Shown one piece after another: positions 8,604 through 16,321 of a stretch of 64,000 nucleotides of DNA; position 1 is the stretch's first letter, and every line of letters begins with the position of its first letter. The stretch covers positions 47,307-111,306 of the forward strand of contig CACAHE010000003.1 of the NCBI GenBank assembly GCA_902532195.1. Direction: 5' to 3'. This DNA comes from an uncultured Pelagibacteraceae bacterium (GTDB lineage: Bacteria; Pseudomonadota; Alphaproteobacteria; Pelagibacterales; Pelagibacteraceae). The notes below the pieces were generated by a model. The model had not been told where the DNA came from. It ran no database searches and worked only from the letters and a program-made list of their open reading frames with translations. The position numbers and the translations under genes are program-made.

Positions 8604-11084
8604 ATGACAAAAAATAAAATAACAGCAGTTTTGGGTCCCACAAATACTGGAAAAACTTATCAGGCAATCGAGAGGATGCTATCTTTTCAATCTGGCATGA
8701 TTGGGTTTCCACTTAGGTTACTTGCAAGAGAAGTTTACGATAAAGTCATTAAAAAAGTTGATGTTAGCAAAGTTGCATTGATAACTGGTGAAGAAAAAAT
8801 TATTCCTTCAAATGCGAAGTATTATCTTTGTACTGTGGAGTCAATGCCATTAGATAAAAATTTAGAGTTTGTTGGTATTGATGAAATTCAAATGTGTTCT
8901 GATCATGAGAGAGGACATATATTTACAGACAGATTATTAAATCTTAGAGGTGAAAAACTAACAATGTTTATGGGCTCTAATACAATAAAAAATATTATAT
9001 CTAAACTTGATGGTGATTTAGAATTTATTAATAAAGAAAGACTTTCAAAACTAACTTACAGTGGGCATAAAAAAATTTCTAGAATTGAAAGAAAAAGTGC
9101 AATTATAGCTTTTTCTAATGAGGAAGTTTATGCAATTGCGGAGTTAATAAGAAGACAAAAGGGTGGTGCTGCAATAGTAATGGGTTCATTAAGCCCAAAA
9201 ACAAGAAATTCTCAAGTAGATTTATATCAGTCAGGTGATGTGGATTATCTAGTAGCAACTGATGCTATAGGAATGGGTATAAACATGGATTTAGATAACG
9301 TATATTTTTCTAACTTAAAAAAATTTGATGGAAAAAAATTAAGAAAACTTAACATATCAGAAATAGGACAAATATCAGGTAGAGCTGGAAGGTATTTAAA
9401 TGATGGTTGCTTTGGTATAACTGGAGATTGCAAAGAAATTAGTTCGGATGAGGTAGATTTACTTGAGGGCCATAAGTTTGATGAAATTAAAACAATTTTT
9501 TGGAGAAATACTAATATTAATTTTTTAAATGTAAAAAATTTAATCAAATCTTTGGAAGAAAAACCAAATGAGGAATGGTTAAGACGAATTCATGAATGTG
9601 AGGATGAAAAAGTTTTAAAATTATTTTTAAAAGGCGAAATAAATTCAGGATTAAAATATGATGAAAACCAACTAAGACTATTATGGGAATGTTGTCAAAT
9701 TCCAGATTTTGTAAAAAAAACATATGGTCATCACATAGAAATAGTAACTAAAGTATTTAATTTTTTAAATAAAAAAAATGGTAAAATTCCGAGTCAATAT
9801 ATGAAACAACAATTATCATTGCTGAATAAAATGGATGGAAATTTGGATTCTATTTCTAACAGAATTGCAAATGTTAGAACCTGGTCTTATGTTTCAAATA
9901 AGTCAAATTGGGTTGAAAATCAAGATTATTGGATTGAAAGAACAAAATCTTTAGAAGATAAGTTGTCTGATCGTTTGCATGAAGAGCTTACCAAAAGTTT
10001 TATTGATAAAAGAGCCAGCGTACTTGCAAGAGGCTTAAAACAAGACATTAACTTTGAAACAAAAATTTTAGATAATGAAAGGGTAATGATAAATAATCAA
10101 TTCATTGGTCAATTAAAAGGGTTAAAACTAGATTTAGATTTTAAAGTTGGTGCATTAGACACTGACATTAAGTCTCTTAAAAAGGCAGCAAGACAGAATG
10201 TGGGTCCTGAAATATTAAATAGAATTCAACAAATTATAAAAACCGGTTTAATAGAATTAAAGGATGATTTTAAAGTTTATTGGGGAAAATTTCCAATAGC
10301 AAAGCTTTCACCTGGTAAAAATTATTTAAATCCAGATATCAATTTAATTGTTGATGATATGGTAGAAAGTAAAGATCAAACTAAACTTTCAAATTATATT
10401 TTAGATTGGATAAATAAAAAGATTCAAGAGGATCTAAAAAGTTTGATTGATTTAAAAAATATTGATTTATCAAATCCTACCATAAGAGCCTTATCTTACC
10501 AACTATATGAAAATAATGGTGTGCTTAAAAGGGAAAAGATAGTTGAATACTTAAATAAACTTGGTCAAGAGGAAAGAAAAATTTTAAGAAAAATTGGAGT
10601 AAAATTTGGAAGATATCATATATTTTTATTTAAACTCTTTAAACCTAGTGCAGTATCACTAAGAATTGCTTTATGGAAAAACTTTCATCAAAAATATTTT
10701 AATCTTAAACCACCTAAATTTGGTTTAAATTTTTTAGAAAATACATCTTCAAATAATCAAAATTTCATGTTGCTTTGTGGATTTGAAAAATTCGGTAATT
10801 ATTTTGTAAGGATAGATATTCTTGAAAGATTATTTATCATGATTATGAATTCGAATAATGAAAATAAAAATGAAATAAAGCTAACTCCTGAAATGCTAAA
10901 TTTATTGGGTTGTAGTAAGGAAAATTTTTTAAAATTAATTGAAAAAATGAATTATAAATCATTTGAGAAAAAAGAAAATATATACTTTAAGTATATAAGA
11001 TCAAAAAATATAAAGAAAAATTTTGAATTTAATAATAAAAGAGATAATCCTTTTAATGTTTTAAAACATATAGATTTTAAATAA
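8604..11084 (+). CDS. SUV3-like DEAD/DEAH-box RNA helicase
   Basis: 826 residues. Residues 1-400 form the helicase core: Walker A GPTNTGKT (11-18), GFPLRLLAREVYDK, ITGEEKI, motif II DEIQ (93-96), the AIVMGSLSPKTRN region, and motif VI within GQISGRAGR. The arrangement matches the SUV3/MgpS-like helicases of alphaproteobacteria, related to the mitochondrial degradosome helicase. The C-terminal half carries KIGVKFGRYHIFLFKLFKPSAVSLRIALW, a conserved block of this subfamily. A role in RNA unwinding or turnover is inferred from the family. It is the first gene of an operon: its TAA overlaps the ATG of the TerB-like gene (TAATG), followed by ferredoxin and CarD. An S4-domain RNA-binding gene often found in this operon is not present. 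Confidence 0.88.
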   Translation: MTKNKITAVLGPTNTGKTYQAIERMLSFQSGMIGFPLRLLAREVYDKVIKKVDVSKVALITGEEKIIPSNAKYYLCTVESMPLDKNLEFVGIDEIQMCSDHERGHIFTDRLLNLRGEKLTMFMGSNTIKNIISKLDGDLEFINKERLSKLTYSGHKKISRIERKSAIIAFSNEEVYAIAELIRRQKGGAAIVMGSLSPKTRNSQVDLYQSGDVDYLVATDAIGMGINMDLDNVYFSNLKKFDGKKLRKLNISEIGQISGRAGRYLNDGCFGITGDCKEISSDEVDLLEGHKFDEIKTIFWRNTNINFLNVKNLIKSLEEKPNEEWLRRIHECEDEKVLKLFLKGEINSGLKYDENQLRLLWECCQIPDFVKKTYGHHIEIVTKVFNFLNKKNGKIPSQYMKQQLSLLNKMDGNLDSISNRIANVRTWSYVSNKSNWVENQDYWIERTKSLEDKLSDRLHEELTKSFIDKRASVLARGLKQDINFETKILDNERVMINNQFIGQLKGLKLDLDFKVGALDTDIKSLKKAARQNVGPEILNRIQQIIKTGLIELKDDFKVYWGKFPIAKLSPGKNYLNPDINLIVDDMVESKDQTKLSNYILDWINKKIQEDLKSLIDLKNIDLSNPTIRALSYQLYENNGVLKREKIVEYLNKLGQEERKILRKIGVKFGRYHIFLFKLFKPSAVSLRIALWKNFHQKYFNLKPPKFGLNFLENTSSNNQNFMLLCGFEKFGNYFVRIDILERLFIMIMNSNNENKNEIKLTPEMLNLLGCSKENFLKLIEKMNYKSFEKKENIYFKYIRSKNIKKNFEFNNKRDNPFNVLKHIDFK

Positions 11085-11503
11085 TGTTTAATTTTTTAAA
11101 AGAAAAGAAAACTGATAATAATAATTCAGAGCTAGATATAGCCGCATTACTAGTACATGCAGCTAAAATAGATGAAAACTATACTACAAAAGAGAAAGAC
11201 ATTATAAAAAAAACACTTGAAGAATTGGGTTCAAATACTGAAGATTTAGATAAAATTTTAATTTCTGCAGAAAAAATAGAGTCAGATTCTAATCAAATTT
11301 TAAATTTTACGCGAAAAATTAAAAGTGTTGATAAAAATATTAAGATTAAAATATTTGAATCCTTGCTAAAAATAATCTATTCAGATGGACAATCTGATAT
11401 GTACGAAGCAAATTTAATAAGAAGACTGGCTGGTCTATTATATTTAGATAATAAATTAATTGGAGATTTAAAAAATAAAATAAAGTCTGACATAAACAAA
11501 TGA
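11084..11503 (+). CDS. TerB-like helical protein
   Basis: 139 residues, predicted all-helical and charged. The pattern [32 protein letters not shown] followed by [32 protein letters not shown] is the double EF-hand-like acidic-loop pattern of the TerB (tellurite resistance B) family, with the conserved AAKID and SDG elements. No signal peptide is present. Its biochemical role is unknown, and despite the family name there is no sign of a tellurite-resistance cluster. It overlaps the helicase stop by one base and the ferredoxin start by four (ATGA), so it is translationally coupled within the operon. Confidence 0.8.
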   Translation: MFNFLKEKKTDNNNSELDIAALLVHAAKIDENYTTKEKDIIKKTLEELGSNTEDLDKILISAEKIESDSNQILNFTRKIKSVDKNIKIKIFESLLKIIYSDGQSDMYEANLIRRLAGLLYLDNKLIGDLKNKIKSDINK

Positions 11504-11832
11504 CCTATTTAGTTAACGAAAAATGTATTAAATGTAAATTAATGGATTGTGTAGAGGTTTGCCCAGTCGATTGTTTTTATGAGGGAAAAAATATGCTTGT
11601 AATTAAACCAGATGAGTGTATAGATTGTGGCGTCTGCGAACCAGAGTGTCCAATCGATGCCATTGTTCCGGACACAGAAAATGGTAGCGATAAATGGCTA
11701 GAAATAAACACAAAATATTCGGAAATCTGGCCAAATATTTCAGCGAAAAAAGAACCTCCATTAGATAACGAAAAATTTAAAAATGAAGAAAATAAATTTG
11801 AAAAATATTTTAAAGAAAACCTACCAAAATAA
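11500..11832 (+). CDS. fdxA: 7Fe ferredoxin (3Fe-4S/4Fe-4S), FdxA type
   Basis: 110 residues. Cysteines 9, 12, 17, 21 and 25 ([17 protein letters not shown]) and 40, 43, 46 and 50 ([12 protein letters not shown]) are the cluster ligands of a bacterial seven-iron ferredoxin. The C-terminal extension (about residues 70-110, Lys/Glu-rich) is typical of the alphaproteobacterial FdxA form. It carries electrons in the cytoplasm; the partner is not evident. It starts inside the TerB stop (ATGA). Its TAA stop (11830-11832) overlaps the only plausible start of carD, an ATT, and the last sense codon AAA lies in a four-A run, which bears on how carD is translated. Confidence 0.93.
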   Translation: MTYLVNEKCIKCKLMDCVEVCPVDCFYEGKNMLVIKPDECIDCGVCEPECPIDAIVPDTENGSDKWLEINTKYSEIWPNISAKKEPPLDNEKFKNEENKFEKYFKENLPK

Positions 11833-12503
11833 TTAAAAATAAAAAAGAGACTTCTGTAGAGGAAAATAAAACAGATTCAGCAAGAATATCTAAATCTAAC
11901 GAACAAAAGCCAGAAATAAAAAAAATTAAAACTCAAGCTACTGAAAAACGTAATTATAAAATTAAAGATTATGTTGTATATCCAAAACATGGCGTCGGAC
12001 AGATAACTGAATTTAAAAAAATAAATATTGGTGGAATTGATGTGGAGACTTATGTATTAAAATTCGAAAAAGATAAAGCTAGCGGAATGGTTCCAGTCAA
12101 TAAACAATCAAATTTAAGACCGCTTGCTTCAATTAATCAAGTCAATAAATGTATTAGTATATTAAAAAGTAAACCAAAAATTAAAAGATCTATGTGGAGC
12201 AGGAGAGCTCAAGAGTACGAAAATAAAATTTCTTCAGGTAAAATATATGAGTTAGCTGAGGTCGTTAGAGATTTAAACAAAGGTGAAGATTTAATGATAG
12301 ATCAATCTTACAGTGAAAGACAATTATTTGAAAAAGCATATGATAGAATATTGACTGAATTTCAAATAGTTATGGATTTACCTTTAGAGGATGCACAGAA
12401 AAAACTAGATAAAGCTCTTAAAAGAAACTTGGAAAGCCAAATTGCAAAACCTGTAACAACTTCTCCAGAAAAAATTGCGGAAAATACTCAAGAATTAGAA
12501 TAA
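11832..12503 (+). CDS. carD: CarD-family transcription regulator with apparent non-AUG (ATT) start
   Basis: About 223 residues. The RNA-polymerase-interacting domain starts near residue 42 (YKIKDYVVYPKHGVGQITEF, then an IDVETYVLKF strand), followed by the helical DNA-binding part (MWSRRAQEYENKISSGKIYELAEVVRDL; SERQLFEKAYDRILTEF). CarD stabilises RNA-polymerase open complexes. The frame is open from 11814, but no ATG, GTG or TTG occurs before GTG at 12042, which would delete the start of the polymerase-binding domain. ATT at 11832 overlaps the ferredoxin stop exactly where this genome normally has TAATG. The first 41 residues would be a Lys/Glu/Ser-rich tail. Alternatives are ATA at 11829, a -1 frameshift from fdxA, or a base error. 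Confidence 0.8.
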   Translation: MKNKKETSVEENKTDSARISKSNEQKPEIKKIKTQATEKRNYKIKDYVVYPKHGVGQITEFKKINIGGIDVETYVLKFEKDKASGMVPVNKQSNLRPLASINQVNKCISILKSKPKIKRSMWSRRAQEYENKISSGKIYELAEVVRDLNKGEDLMIDQSYSERQLFEKAYDRILTEFQIVMDLPLEDAQKKLDKALKRNLESQIAKPVTTSPEKIAENTQELE

Positions 12504-12541
12504 AAAAAAACGCTTCTCACAACAAATGTCATGAGAAGCGT
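12501..12541 (-). terminator. Intrinsic terminator of the polybasic peptide gene
   Basis: A perfect 10-bp stem, ACGCTTCTCA (12510-12519) with TGAGAAGCGT (12532-12541), encloses a 12-nt loop. On the minus strand a run of nine or ten U residues follows (A-run ending at 12510). On the plus strand the downstream bases TAATATTT are a poorer U-tract, so it mainly ends the minus-strand unit, 26 nt after the peptide stop codon. It may also stop carD transcripts weakly. Confidence 0.85.
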
Positions 12542-12566
12542 AATATTTAAAAAAAAGAAATCTAAA

Positions 12567-12641
12567 CTATCTTCTTCTTCTTCTTTTTTTAGCTTTTTTA
12601 GCTTTCTTTTTTCCTTTAGCTTTTTTTCTTCTTTTAGCCAT
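12567..12641 (-). CDS. 24-residue polybasic (Lys/Arg) microprotein
   Basis: Starts MAKRRKKAKGKKKAKKAK and ends in a run of five arginines before TAG; 18 of 24 residues are Lys or Arg and the rest are Ala, Gly and Met. A strong ribosome-binding site (AAAGGGAGC) precedes the ATG. It has its own sigma-70-like promoter (12692-12720), a palindromic 5' leader (12662-12680) and an intrinsic terminator (12501-12541), so it is an independent transcription unit. The composition resembles histone H1 or HU-like tails and protamines, so nucleic-acid or ribosome binding is plausible, but that is inference. I do not recognise a named family. It lies between carD and the acyl-CoA ligase gene. Confidence 0.75.
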   Translation of the reverse strand: MAKRRKKAKGKKKAKKAKKRRRRR

Positions 12642-12661
12642 CTTTAGCTCCCTTTTTAATT

Positions 12662-12680
12662 TCGAATCATTGTGATTCGA
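12662..12680. promoter_or_regulatory. Perfect inverted repeat in the leader of the polybasic peptide gene
   Basis: TCGAATCA (12662-12669) and TGATTCGA (12673-12680) are exact reverse complements separated by three bases. The repeat lies 21 bp before the peptide start and just downstream of the predicted transcription start, so it should form an 8-bp hairpin at the 5' end of the mRNA. It could instead be a protein-binding operator. Confidence 0.6.
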
Positions 12681-12691
12681 TTGTTTTCTTA

Positions 12692-12720
12692 TTTTTATTT
12701 TTTTTGAATGGTTATGTCAA
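12692..12720 (-). promoter_or_regulatory. Sigma-70-type promoter of the polybasic peptide gene
   Basis: On the minus strand a perfect -35 TTGACA (12720-12715) is followed by a 17-bp spacer and TAAAAA (12697-12692) as -10. The predicted start, near 12685, puts the palindrome at the 5' end of the transcript and gives a leader of about 44 nt. The -10 is imperfect but the -35 and spacing are ideal. Confidence 0.6.
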
Positions 12721-12840
12721 ATATTTAATTTAGTTTATTATTTTAATTAAAAAAATATTTTAAAAAAAAAATAATACTATTAAAAAAGTAAGATAAACTG
12801 CGAATAATAATTGATTTTAAATTTAATTTTAAATTATTTT

Positions 12841-14550
12841 TTAATACAAACTTTCAAAATTTATTTTATATTTTTGAATAATTTTATATCTTTTTAACTT
12901 TAAAGTTGGTGTTAACATTCCATTTTCAATTGAAAATTTATCTTTAATCGTAAAAAATTTTTTAATATTTTCTATTTTTGAAAGTTTTTTATTTATTTTA
13001 TTTATTTGATCTTTAATTTCTTCTTCTGAATGTATTTTATTTTCATTACTTAAAACTAATAATGCTACTAAATATGGTTTATTATCTCCGTAGACAACAG
13101 CCTGTTCTATAATTTCAGAATTAACTAATTCATTTTCAATCTTTATTGGAGAAATATTATCTCCACCTGGAGTAATTAAAATATCTTTTTTTCTATCAGT
13201 AATTTTTAAATAATTGTTTTCAAACGTACCTATGTCCCCCGTATGTAGCCAACCATTTATTAAAACTTTATCTGTTTCATCTTGATTATTCCAATAGCCC
13301 AACATTACATTTTCACCTTTTACAAGTATCTCACCATCCTCAGCAATTTTTACTTCGTTTCCCTTAAATGGAGGCCCAACTGTTTCTACTCTAATATCGT
13401 CTATAGGGTTACAGCTTACAACTGGTGAAGTTTCTGTTAAACCATACCCCTGTAAAGTTGGCAGCCCTATGGCATTTAAAAATAATCCTACTTCTCTATC
13501 TAAAGCTCCACCTCCTGAAACAAAAGTTTTTAATGATCCGCCGAATTGAGCCTTAATTTTTTTTCTTATAATTTTGTCTAAAATTTTATCTTGAATTTTT
13601 TCAAAAATATCTAATGGTTCTTTTTTGATTTTTTTAAGACCCAGATTTACCATTTTTTGAATCAGTTTTCTTTTGATTCCTGTTGCTTTATTAAAACTAG
13701 AATTAATTTTCTGGTATAAATTTTGATAAAATCTTGGAACTGCAGTCATAATCTGTGGACTGCAGTCATTCATATTTTTAATTAATTTTTCAATACTCTC
13801 AGCATAATATATTCTAGCCCTTACACTAATTTGTACAAATTGTACTGTATGCTCGTATGAATGGGATAACGGCAACCAAGTTAAAAATCTAGTCTCGTTA
13901 TTTAAAATTAAAGGTTTAAGAATATCAATTGCACCTTCGCAATTGTTTAAAATTCCTCCATGACTTAATATTACTCCCTTGGGATTTCCTTGTGTGCCAG
14001 ATGTATAAATTATACAAGCTGGATCTTTTCTATAAATTTTTAATTTAGAAATACTTTCATTTTCATTTTTAAGATCAAAAAATAGATTATGAATATTAGT
14101 ATACTCATTTTCATTTGCTTGCTCTAACTTTTCAAAAGAGAAAATTTTTTTTATAAAATTTTTATTTTTAATTATATTTTTTACTTTATTAAATTGTTCT
14201 GAGTTTGAAACAAAAACTACTGATGGTTTACAATCATTTATAATATATTCGTAATCTCTCTCAGCATATGTCGTATATGCTGGAACAGTTATTGATTTTG
14301 ATAACATTATTGAAAGATCTGAAATAAACCACTCTGGTCTATTTTCTGAAATTAATAGACATCTATCACCTTTATCTACATATTTTTTTAATTCATTGCT
14401 TAATTTAATTATTGATAGATATGTTCTTTGCCAACTGTAATTTTCTTTCGGATCTTTTAAAGATGACAACAAAAAAATTTTTTTATTTTTTTGTTCGTCA
14501 TAATTATAAAAAAATAATTCAAGTAAGTTATTTAAATTTCCTAATTTCAT
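12841..14550 (-). CDS. AMP-dependent long-chain acyl-CoA synthetase
   Basis: 569 residues from the ATG at 14548-14550 (MKLGNLNNLLELFF). An upstream in-frame TTG at 14568 lies inside the adjacent tRNA and is rejected. Motifs of the ANL superfamily: IIYTSGTQGNPKGVILSH (P-loop), LPLSHSYEH, LQGYGLTETSPVVSCNP, GWLHTGDIG and ITDRKKDILITPGGDNISP. The overall form matches bacterial FadD15-like long-chain fatty-acid CoA ligases. It activates free fatty acids with ATP and CoA. The closest downstream gene on this strand, the polybasic peptide, has its own promoter. No clear terminator follows this gene, only short A/T inverted repeats. Confidence 0.88.
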   Translation of the reverse strand: MKLGNLNNLLELFFYNYDEQKNKKIFLLSSLKDPKENYSWQRTYLSIIKLSNELKKYVDKGDRCLLISENRPEWFISDLSIMLSKSITVPAYTTYAERDYEYIINDCKPSVVFVSNSEQFNKVKNIIKNKNFIKKIFSFEKLEQANENEYTNIHNLFFDLKNENESISKLKIYRKDPACIIYTSGTQGNPKGVILSHGGILNNCEGAIDILKPLILNNETRFLTWLPLSHSYEHTVQFVQISVRARIYYAESIEKLIKNMNDCSPQIMTAVPRFYQNLYQKINSSFNKATGIKRKLIQKMVNLGLKKIKKEPLDIFEKIQDKILDKIIRKKIKAQFGGSLKTFVSGGGALDREVGLFLNAIGLPTLQGYGLTETSPVVSCNPIDDIRVETVGPPFKGNEVKIAEDGEILVKGENVMLGYWNNQDETDKVLINGWLHTGDIGTFENNYLKITDRKKDILITPGGDNISPIKIENELVNSEIIEQAVVYGDNKPYLVALLVLSNENKIHSEEEIKDQINKINKKLSKIENIKKFFTIKDKFSIENGMLTPTLKLKRYKIIQKYKINFESLY

Positions 14551-14558
14551 AAAATTAT

Positions 14559-14645
14559 TGGTGGGCAAAGAGAGACTCGAACTCTCACAGTATTACTACC
14601 ATTGGATTTTGAGTCCAACGCGTCTACCAGTTCCGCCATTCGCCC
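14559..14645 (-). tRNA. tRNA-Leu (anticodon CAA)
   Basis: An 87-nt class II tRNA on the minus strand. The acceptor stem GGGCGAA pairs with TTTGCCC (one G-U), and discriminator A and encoded CCA follow (14562-14559). The anticodon stem TTGGA/TCCAA encloses CTCAAAA, giving anticodon CAA for UUG codons. The long variable arm (GGTAGTAATACTG region) is typical of tRNA-Leu. It ends 8 bp upstream of the acyl-CoA ligase start. Confidence 0.96.
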
Positions 14646-14712
14646 TAGGTTCATTGCTATATTTAATTTATAAAATAATAGTATAAGAAGAATTATTGTA
14701 TTAAAAGATAAT

Positions 14713-15318
14713 ATGTTTAAAGAACTTTATTTAAAAACAATAAAATTAGCGGGCCATAAAAGTTCTAAAGTTTTTCTTGGTATAATTTCATTTATAGAGA
14801 GTTTTATTTTTCCAATTCCCCCAGATGTTCTAATTATACCTATGACTATTGCGAGACGAAATGAATGGTTCAAAATTGCTCTTGTCGCTACTATAGCATC
14901 AGCATTAGGAGCTTGTTTAGGATATTTTATCGGCTATGTTTTTTTTAACGAAATAGGAATAAAGATTTTTGAATTTTATGGAGTAGATCCATCTTTTTGG
15001 AAAAGTAAAGTTTCTTCTGAGGGTGGAACAATAGCGTGGATAACTCTTTTAGCTATTGCTGGATTTACTCCTGTTCCTTTTAAGTTGTTAACTATTACAA
15101 GTGGGTTTGTTCAATTTAATATAGTTTATTTTATAATAATTTCTATTCTAACCAGAGGATCTAGATTTTTTATTATTGCTTTTTTGATTGGAAATTTTGG
15201 TTCTGCTATGAAAAAAATTATTGAAAAAAAACTTTTTACTGTATCAATAATTTTTGCAATAATAGTTATAATCATAGCATATTTTGTTTACAAATTTTTA
15301 TTAAATTTCACCTATTAA
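14713..15318 (+). CDS. DedA/YqaA-family membrane protein
   Basis: 201 residues with four or five hydrophobic segments. The family features are the N-terminal re-entrant region FIESFIFPIPPDVLIIPMTIARR, the glycine-rich ACLGYFIGYVF segment, and the F/[G]TPVPFKLLTITSGF loop followed by a SILTRGSRFF arginine motif. DedA proteins are thought to be lipid (undecaprenyl-phosphate or phospholipid) transporters or scramblases of the inner membrane. DsbB follows after a 3-bp gap and COQ7 overlaps DsbB, so the three form an operon on the plus strand. Confidence 0.85.
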   Translation: MFKELYLKTIKLAGHKSSKVFLGIISFIESFIFPIPPDVLIIPMTIARRNEWFKIALVATIASALGACLGYFIGYVFFNEIGIKIFEFYGVDPSFWKSKVSSEGGTIAWITLLAIAGFTPVPFKLLTITSGFVQFNIVYFIIISILTRGSRFFIIAFLIGNFGSAMKKIIEKKLFTVSIIFAIIVIIIAYFVYKFLLNFTY

Positions 15319-15321
15319 ATC

Positions 15322-15801
15322 ATGGAAAAACTAATAGTAAAAAAAAATATTTATTTATTAGTCTTTATTATTTCACTATTATCAATTTTAAGTGCAATAT
15401 ATATTGAATATATTTTAGGAGAAAAACCTTGCTTGCTATGTATTTATCAAAGGATACCTTATCTAGCTTCAATTTTTATTTGTTTTTTAGGTTATTATAA
15501 TAATAAAAGTTTTTTTTTAATATATTGTCTCTTTTTTATTTTTTTAATTAGTATAACTTTATCAGGCTATCATTTGGGAATAGAAAATAATATTTTTAAA
15601 GAACTTCCAGGTTGTTCAAATGAAAATATTAATTTAATTGATAAAGAAGAATTGTTAAAATCACTTGAATTTTCTAGACCTAATTGTAAGGACATAAGTT
15701 TTAAATTACTTGGTTTGTCCCTTGCGGCAATTAATTTAATTATATCAGTTTTTATTTCTGTATTAATACTAATATTATTAAAAAATGAAAAAAACAGATA
15801 A
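15322..15801 (+). CDS. dsbB: Disulfide bond formation protein B (DsbB)
   Basis: 159 residues with four transmembrane helices. The first periplasmic loop carries the redox pair Cys37-Cys40 in KPCLLCIYQR, followed by the conserved Gln-Arg that contacts quinone. The second pair is Cys98 (LPGCS) and Cys122 (RPNC). DsbB reoxidises DsbA and passes electrons to ubiquinone. The next gene, COQ7, makes ubiquinone and its start overlaps the end of dsbB by 17 bp, a sensible functional pairing. No dsbA is in this window; the TlpA-like protein at 17.6-18.2 kb is a separate thiol oxidoreductase. Confidence 0.9.
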   Translation: MEKLIVKKNIYLLVFIISLLSILSAIYIEYILGEKPCLLCIYQRIPYLASIFICFLGYYNNKSFFLIYCLFFIFLISITLSGYHLGIENNIFKELPGCSNENINLIDKEELLKSLEFSRPNCKDISFKLLGLSLAAINLIISVFISVLILILLKNEKNR

Positions 15802-16318
15802 AAACAAACTAGAAGAGTTTATTAGAGTAGACCATGCGGGTGAAAGAGGTGCTATTAAGATTTATGAAGGACAATTGCTAGCTTTAAACACTATTAAAAA
15901 AAATGATAGTTTGAGAAAAAAAATTCAAGAAATGAAAATTCATGAAATAGAACATGCTGATTTTTTTGAAAAAGAGATAAAAAAACGAAATATAGAACCT
16001 ACAAAATTATTACCACTATGGGATTTATTAGGTATGGGACTAGGATTTGGTTCTGCAATTTTAGGAGATAAAGCTGCAATGTTGTGTACTGCATCTGTTG
16101 AAGAAGTAATAGATAAACACTATCAAAATCAAATAAATCAGATAGAAGATGATGAAAAATTTCTTAAAAATAAAATAATAAAATTTAGAGAAGATGAACT
16201 TCATCATAAAGATATAGCTTATAAAAATGGTGCTACAAAAAAAGGTATTTATTCTATTTTAGATAAAATAATTAAAACTGGATCAAAAATAGCTATAAAT
16301 ATTTCTGAAAAAATATAA
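15785..16318 (+). CDS. coq7: Demethoxyubiquinone hydroxylase (COQ7 family)
   Basis: 177 residues, a four-helix di-iron carboxylate protein. Ligand motifs visible: the first-helix glutamate in HAGERGAIKIYEGQ (Glu20), MKIHEIEHADFF (EX2H), SVEEVIDKHYQNQI and FREDELHHKDIA (second EX2H). It hydroxylates demethoxyubiquinone in the last steps of ubiquinone synthesis at the membrane. It overlaps dsbB by 17 bp. The stop is only 3 bp from the end of the convergent HNH gene. Two other ubiquinone genes, ubiE and ubiB, lie at 25.7-27.9 kb. Confidence 0.92.
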   Translation: MKKTDKNKLEEFIRVDHAGERGAIKIYEGQLLALNTIKKNDSLRKKIQEMKIHEIEHADFFEKEIKKRNIEPTKLLPLWDLLGMGLGFGSAILGDKAAMLCTASVEEVIDKHYQNQINQIEDDEKFLKNKIIKFREDELHHKDIAYKNGATKKGIYSILDKIIKTGSKIAINISEKI

Positions 16319-16321
16319 TTA

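Noticed and set aside
11084-11503. Tellurite-resistance cluster
   Set aside because: Only a single TerB-like protein is present, without TerC, TerD or other ter genes.
12042-12503. carD starting at GTG 12042
   Set aside because: This would remove the conserved YPKHGVGQ region of the polymerase-interacting domain, which is encoded in the same open frame upstream.
12841-14568. Acyl-CoA ligase starting at TTG 14568
   Set aside because: That start lies inside tRNA-Leu; the ATG at 14550 gives a normal family N terminus.
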